From Flavobacterium sasangense DSM 21067 (GTDB lineage: Bacteria; Bacteroidota; Bacteroidia; Flavobacteriales; Flavobacteriaceae): a stretch of DNA of 64,000 nt. Numbering within the stretch: the stretch's first letter is position 1; every line of letters starts with the position of its first letter. The notes below the pieces were generated by a model. That model was not told the origin of the DNA and searched no databases. It saw only the letters and a program-made list of their open reading frames with translations. The translations under genes were made by a program, and so were the position numbers. Shown here one piece after another: positions 61,869 through 64,000 of the stretch. The stretch lies in assembly GCF_000686885.1 (NCBI RefSeq), contig NZ_JMLU01000003.1, positions 124,001-188,000 on the forward strand, read 5' to 3'.

Positions 61869-63230
61869 TTATTTTATTGAACCAATAATATCATATTTCG
61901 TAATAATGTGATGTTTACCATTTCCTAAATCAATTAAAACCGCTTGGTTATCTTTATTGATTAATTTAGAAACTTCTTCAACTGGCGTTCCAATTTTTAC
62001 AATTGGAAATGGTTTCCCCATTACTTCTCGAATTGGTCTTTCAGCTGTGTTTTTATCAGTTATAAAACTTTGGAATAAATCCGATTCATCAACAGAACCT
62101 ACAAAACCATTTACATCAACTACTGGAATTTGTGAGATTTTATATTTTCTCATTCTTTCGATAGCATGTGAAACTAATTCTTCTGTACGAACAATTACTA
62201 ATGGTTTGTCGATGTGTTCTTTGATTAAATCTTCTGCTTTTGTAATTTCTTCTTCTAAGAAACCTCTTTCGCGCATCCAATCATCGTTAAACATCTTTCC
62301 AACATATCGGCTTCCAGAATCGTGAAATAAGACCACAACTACATCTTCTGGACCAAAGTGCTCTTTTAACTGCAATAAACCCTTTACAGCAGCTCCAGCT
62401 GAGTTTCCAACAAAAATTCCTTCTTCTAAAGCGATTTTTCTTGTATAAACAGCTGCATCTTTATCTGTAACTTTAGTAAATCCGTCGATTAATGAAAAGT
62501 CAACGTTTTTTGGTAGAATGTCTTCTCCAATTCCTTCAGTGATATACGAATAGATTTCGTTCTCATCAAAAATTCCTGTTTCGTGGTATTTTTTGAAAAC
62601 CGAACCATAGGTATCAATTCCCCAAATTTTGATGTTTGGATTTTTTTCTTTTAAATATTTAGCAACTCCAGAAATCGTTCCTCCAGTTCCAACACCTACT
62701 ACGAAATGTGTAATTTTACCTTCGGTTTGTTCCCAAATTTCTGGACCCGTTTGTTCGTAATGTGCAATAGCGTTACTTGGGTTATCGTATTGATTTACGT
62801 ACCAAGAATTTGGAATTTCTTCCCCTAATTTTTTTGAAACTGAATAGTATGAACGAGGATCTGTTGGTTCTACATCGGTTGGACAAACGATTACTTTTGC
62901 ACCCACAGCGCGTAAAATATCTGATTTTTCTTTTGACTGTTTGTCTGAAATCACAAAAATACATTTGTAACCTTTAACGATAGCTGCCAAGGCTAAACCC
63001 ATTCCGGTGTTTCCAGAAGTTCCTTCAATAATTGTTCCTCCTGGTTTTAAACGACCATCTGCTTCTGCATCTTCAATCATTTTTACTGCCATTCTATCTT
63101 TAACAGAATTTCCAGGATTGAAAGTTTCTACTTTAGCCAATACTAATGCATCAACTTCAGCAGTAACCTTGTTTAATTTAACCAAAGGGGTATTCCCGAT
63201 GGTTTCTAATATATTTTTTGCGTATTTCAT
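61869..63230 (-). CDS. Cystathionine beta-synthase-like enzyme with CBS domains
   Basis: A 453-residue PLP enzyme. The PLP lysine is in NPGNSVKDRMAVKM, the substrate loop is EGTSGNTGMGLALA, and GVGTGGTISGVAKYL is the phosphate-binding loop. Residues ~330-453 hold two CBS modules (DKPLVIVRTEELVSHAIERM and MGKPFPIVKIGTPVEEVSKL). This matches cystathionine beta-synthase, joining serine or homocysteine with regulation by the CBS domains; cysteine synthase activity is the alternative. The ATG at 63230 is supported by the upstream -7 box. Confidence 0.88.
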   Translation of the reverse strand: MKYAKNILETIGNTPLVKLNKVTAEVDALVLAKVETFNPGNSVKDRMAVKMIEDAEADGRLKPGGTIIEGTSGNTGMGLALAAIVKGYKCIFVISDKQSKEKSDILRAVGAKVIVCPTDVEPTDPRSYYSVSKKLGEEIPNSWYVNQYDNPSNAIAHYEQTGPEIWEQTEGKITHFVVGVGTGGTISGVAKYLKEKNPNIKIWGIDTYGSVFKKYHETGIFDENEIYSYITEGIGEDILPKNVDFSLIDGFTKVTDKDAAVYTRKIALEEGIFVGNSAGAAVKGLLQLKEHFGPEDVVVVLFHDSGSRYVGKMFNDDWMRERGFLEEEITKAEDLIKEHIDKPLVIVRTEELVSHAIERMRKYKISQIPVVDVNGFVGSVDESDLFQSFITDKNTAERPIREVMGKPFPIVKIGTPVEEVSKLINKDNQAVLIDLGNGKHHIITKYDIIGSIK

Positions 63231-63252
63231 TTGTGATATTTGTAATATTTTG

Positions 63253-63260
63253 CAAAGATA
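63253..63260 (-). promoter_or_regulatory. -7 box of the cystathionine beta-synthase-like gene
   Basis: TATCTTTG on the minus strand (63260-63253), exact match, 22 bases before the ATG at 63230. A TTTG lies too close (12 bases) upstream for standard spacing. Confidence 0.55.
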
Positions 63261-63317
63261 GTGTGAATTTTGCAAAAAAAGCAAACCCACTAAAAATTAG
63301 GAATTGAATACAAAATT

Positions 63318-64000
63318 CTATTTAAAGAAATTCCATTCTAAACCAAATCGAACCATAAAGTCGCGATAAGGATAATTTGGCGCCGAATAGAAATTATATC
63401 CTGTCATTGCCGAATTAAAATGTTCTGCTTTTAAGTAAATACGGGCTTGTTTAATTCTTGCATTTACAAAGAAATCAAACATTGGAAAGTTTCCTATTTT
63501 CTTCTCATTTTGAACGTAAAACTCACCAATTAAAGGATTATAATCGTTTGCAAAATATTCAGTAAAATATTGAAAAGTAACTCCAGTTTGTAAAAGCATC
63601 GCCTTTTTGAAAACATGATCAGAGAAGTATAATGTACTTCTTGTAGTTAATTCAGGTACATTTACAATTTCTGAAGATTGATCAACTTTCTGATATAAAA
63701 GAGTAACATCTAAACCAAACTTCCAAAACTTAATCTCTTTGTTAGCGTTTATGGACAAATAATTAATTGTTTTATCGTATTGAACAGGTTTAACAGTAAG
63801 TTTTGTTATATCATTTGTAGTATTATCAAAATATAAATGATCGTTCAACACTTTGTATTGAACTGATGCATTTAACCATTTTGTCAAAGCAGAAAAAGAA
63901 AACTGATTTAGTTTTTCATTTTTAAAATTGTTAGCCCAATTGTAATCTACATAACGACTTTGATACAAAGTGAAATTCAAATTAGGTAAACTGTTCAGTT
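63318..64000 (-). CDS. Putative outer-membrane porin, C-terminal part (5' end outside window)
   Basis: The frame is open to the window edge; only the last ~227 residues are seen. Alternating aromatic and polar beta-strands (YLSINANKEIKFWKFGLDVT, LLQTGVTFQYFTEYFAND, FPMFDFFVNARIKQARIYLK) and the C-terminal FMVRFGLEWNFFK with a final Phe-Lys suggest a beta-barrel of the Bacteroidota putative-porin family. The substrate is unknown. Confidence 0.7.
   Translation of the reverse strand, partial: LNSLPNLNFTLYQSRYVDYNWANNFKNEKLNQFSFSALTKWLNASVQYKVLNDHLYFDNTTNDITKLTVKPVQYDKTINYLSINANKEIKFWKFGLDVTLLYQKVDQSSEIVNVPELTTRSTLYFSDHVFKKAMLLQTGVTFQYFTEYFANDYNPLIGEFYVQNEKKIGNFPMFDFFVNARIKQARIYLKAEHFNSAMTGYNFYSAPNYPYRDFMVRFGLEWNFFK

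Overview
The window is AT-rich DNA from a member of the Bacteroidota, almost certainly a Flavobacteriaceae species close to Flavobacterium. Several things point there: promoters with a TAnnTTTG -7 box and TTTG near -33; almost no Shine-Dalgarno sequences except a perfect one before rpsU; a type IX secretion (T9SS) C-terminal sorting domain; an SCSSSDEE-type lipoprotein export signal; and flavobacterial families such as DUF5683, WbqC, GLPGLI, DUF2851 and DUF3467. No rRNA, CRISPR array, prophage or insertion sequence was seen. The chromosome segment is mostly housekeeping.

Layout. 1-660 is the end of methylmalonyl-CoA mutase. 712-3568 (minus) is a compact cassette: a 27-codon leader ORF, an attenuator-like hairpin, an RtcB-type RNA ligase, a PrfH-type release factor and a TPR protein, the last three tightly coupled. 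This looks like the RtcB2-PrfH ribosome-repair pair with a possible third partner. 3644-5418 holds a nucleosidase and a methionine-type aminotransferase, divergently arranged. 5578-11391 (plus) runs parA-parB-DUF5683-dapB-lepB-four-helix bundle-wbqC. 11394-17608 (minus) holds an EEP-family protein, two rhomboid proteases, mutL, a small anchored protein, ribH and a YfgM-like TPR protein. 17744-26497 (plus) has recF, murB, a glycosyltransferase, an ECF sigma factor, lipA, gapA and a hybrid histidine kinase. 26472-28269 (minus) is lpxK and a purine nucleoside phosphorylase. 28380-31239 (plus) is a Nif3-like protein, a coiled-coil protein and an RluF-like pseudouridine synthase.

31325-39493 (minus) contains a lipoprotein, a GNAT enzyme, a ~2140-residue T9SS surface protein and a DUF3467 protein. 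39678-52917 (minus) is the transcription/translation supercluster: tRNA-Thr, tRNA-Tyr, tRNA-Thr, tuf, tRNA-Trp, secE, nusG, rplK, rplA, rplJ, rplL, rpoB, rpoC. Strong hairpins lie at the tuf/trnW, rplL/rpoB and rpoB/rpoC junctions. Upstream are hpf, xerC and rpsU. 54645-60078 (minus) holds an acyl-CoA dehydrogenase, a helix-hairpin-helix protein, a 51-residue small membrane protein coupled to an SNF-family sodium symporter, a PspC-like protein and DUF2851. The end carries a GLPGLI-PNGase F fusion (plus), a cystathionine beta-synthase-like enzyme and the end of a putative porin (minus).

The most interesting points are the RtcB-PrfH-TPR operon with its leader ORF; the strong SD of rpsU, which fits bS21 autoregulation; two promoters buried in the terminators of the preceding genes; the MetS-like small subunit; the PNGase F fusion; and several families of short quasi-periodic intergenic repeats that abut promoters or surround a four-helix-bundle gene. 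All assignments are by eye from motifs and gene order; no database search was run.
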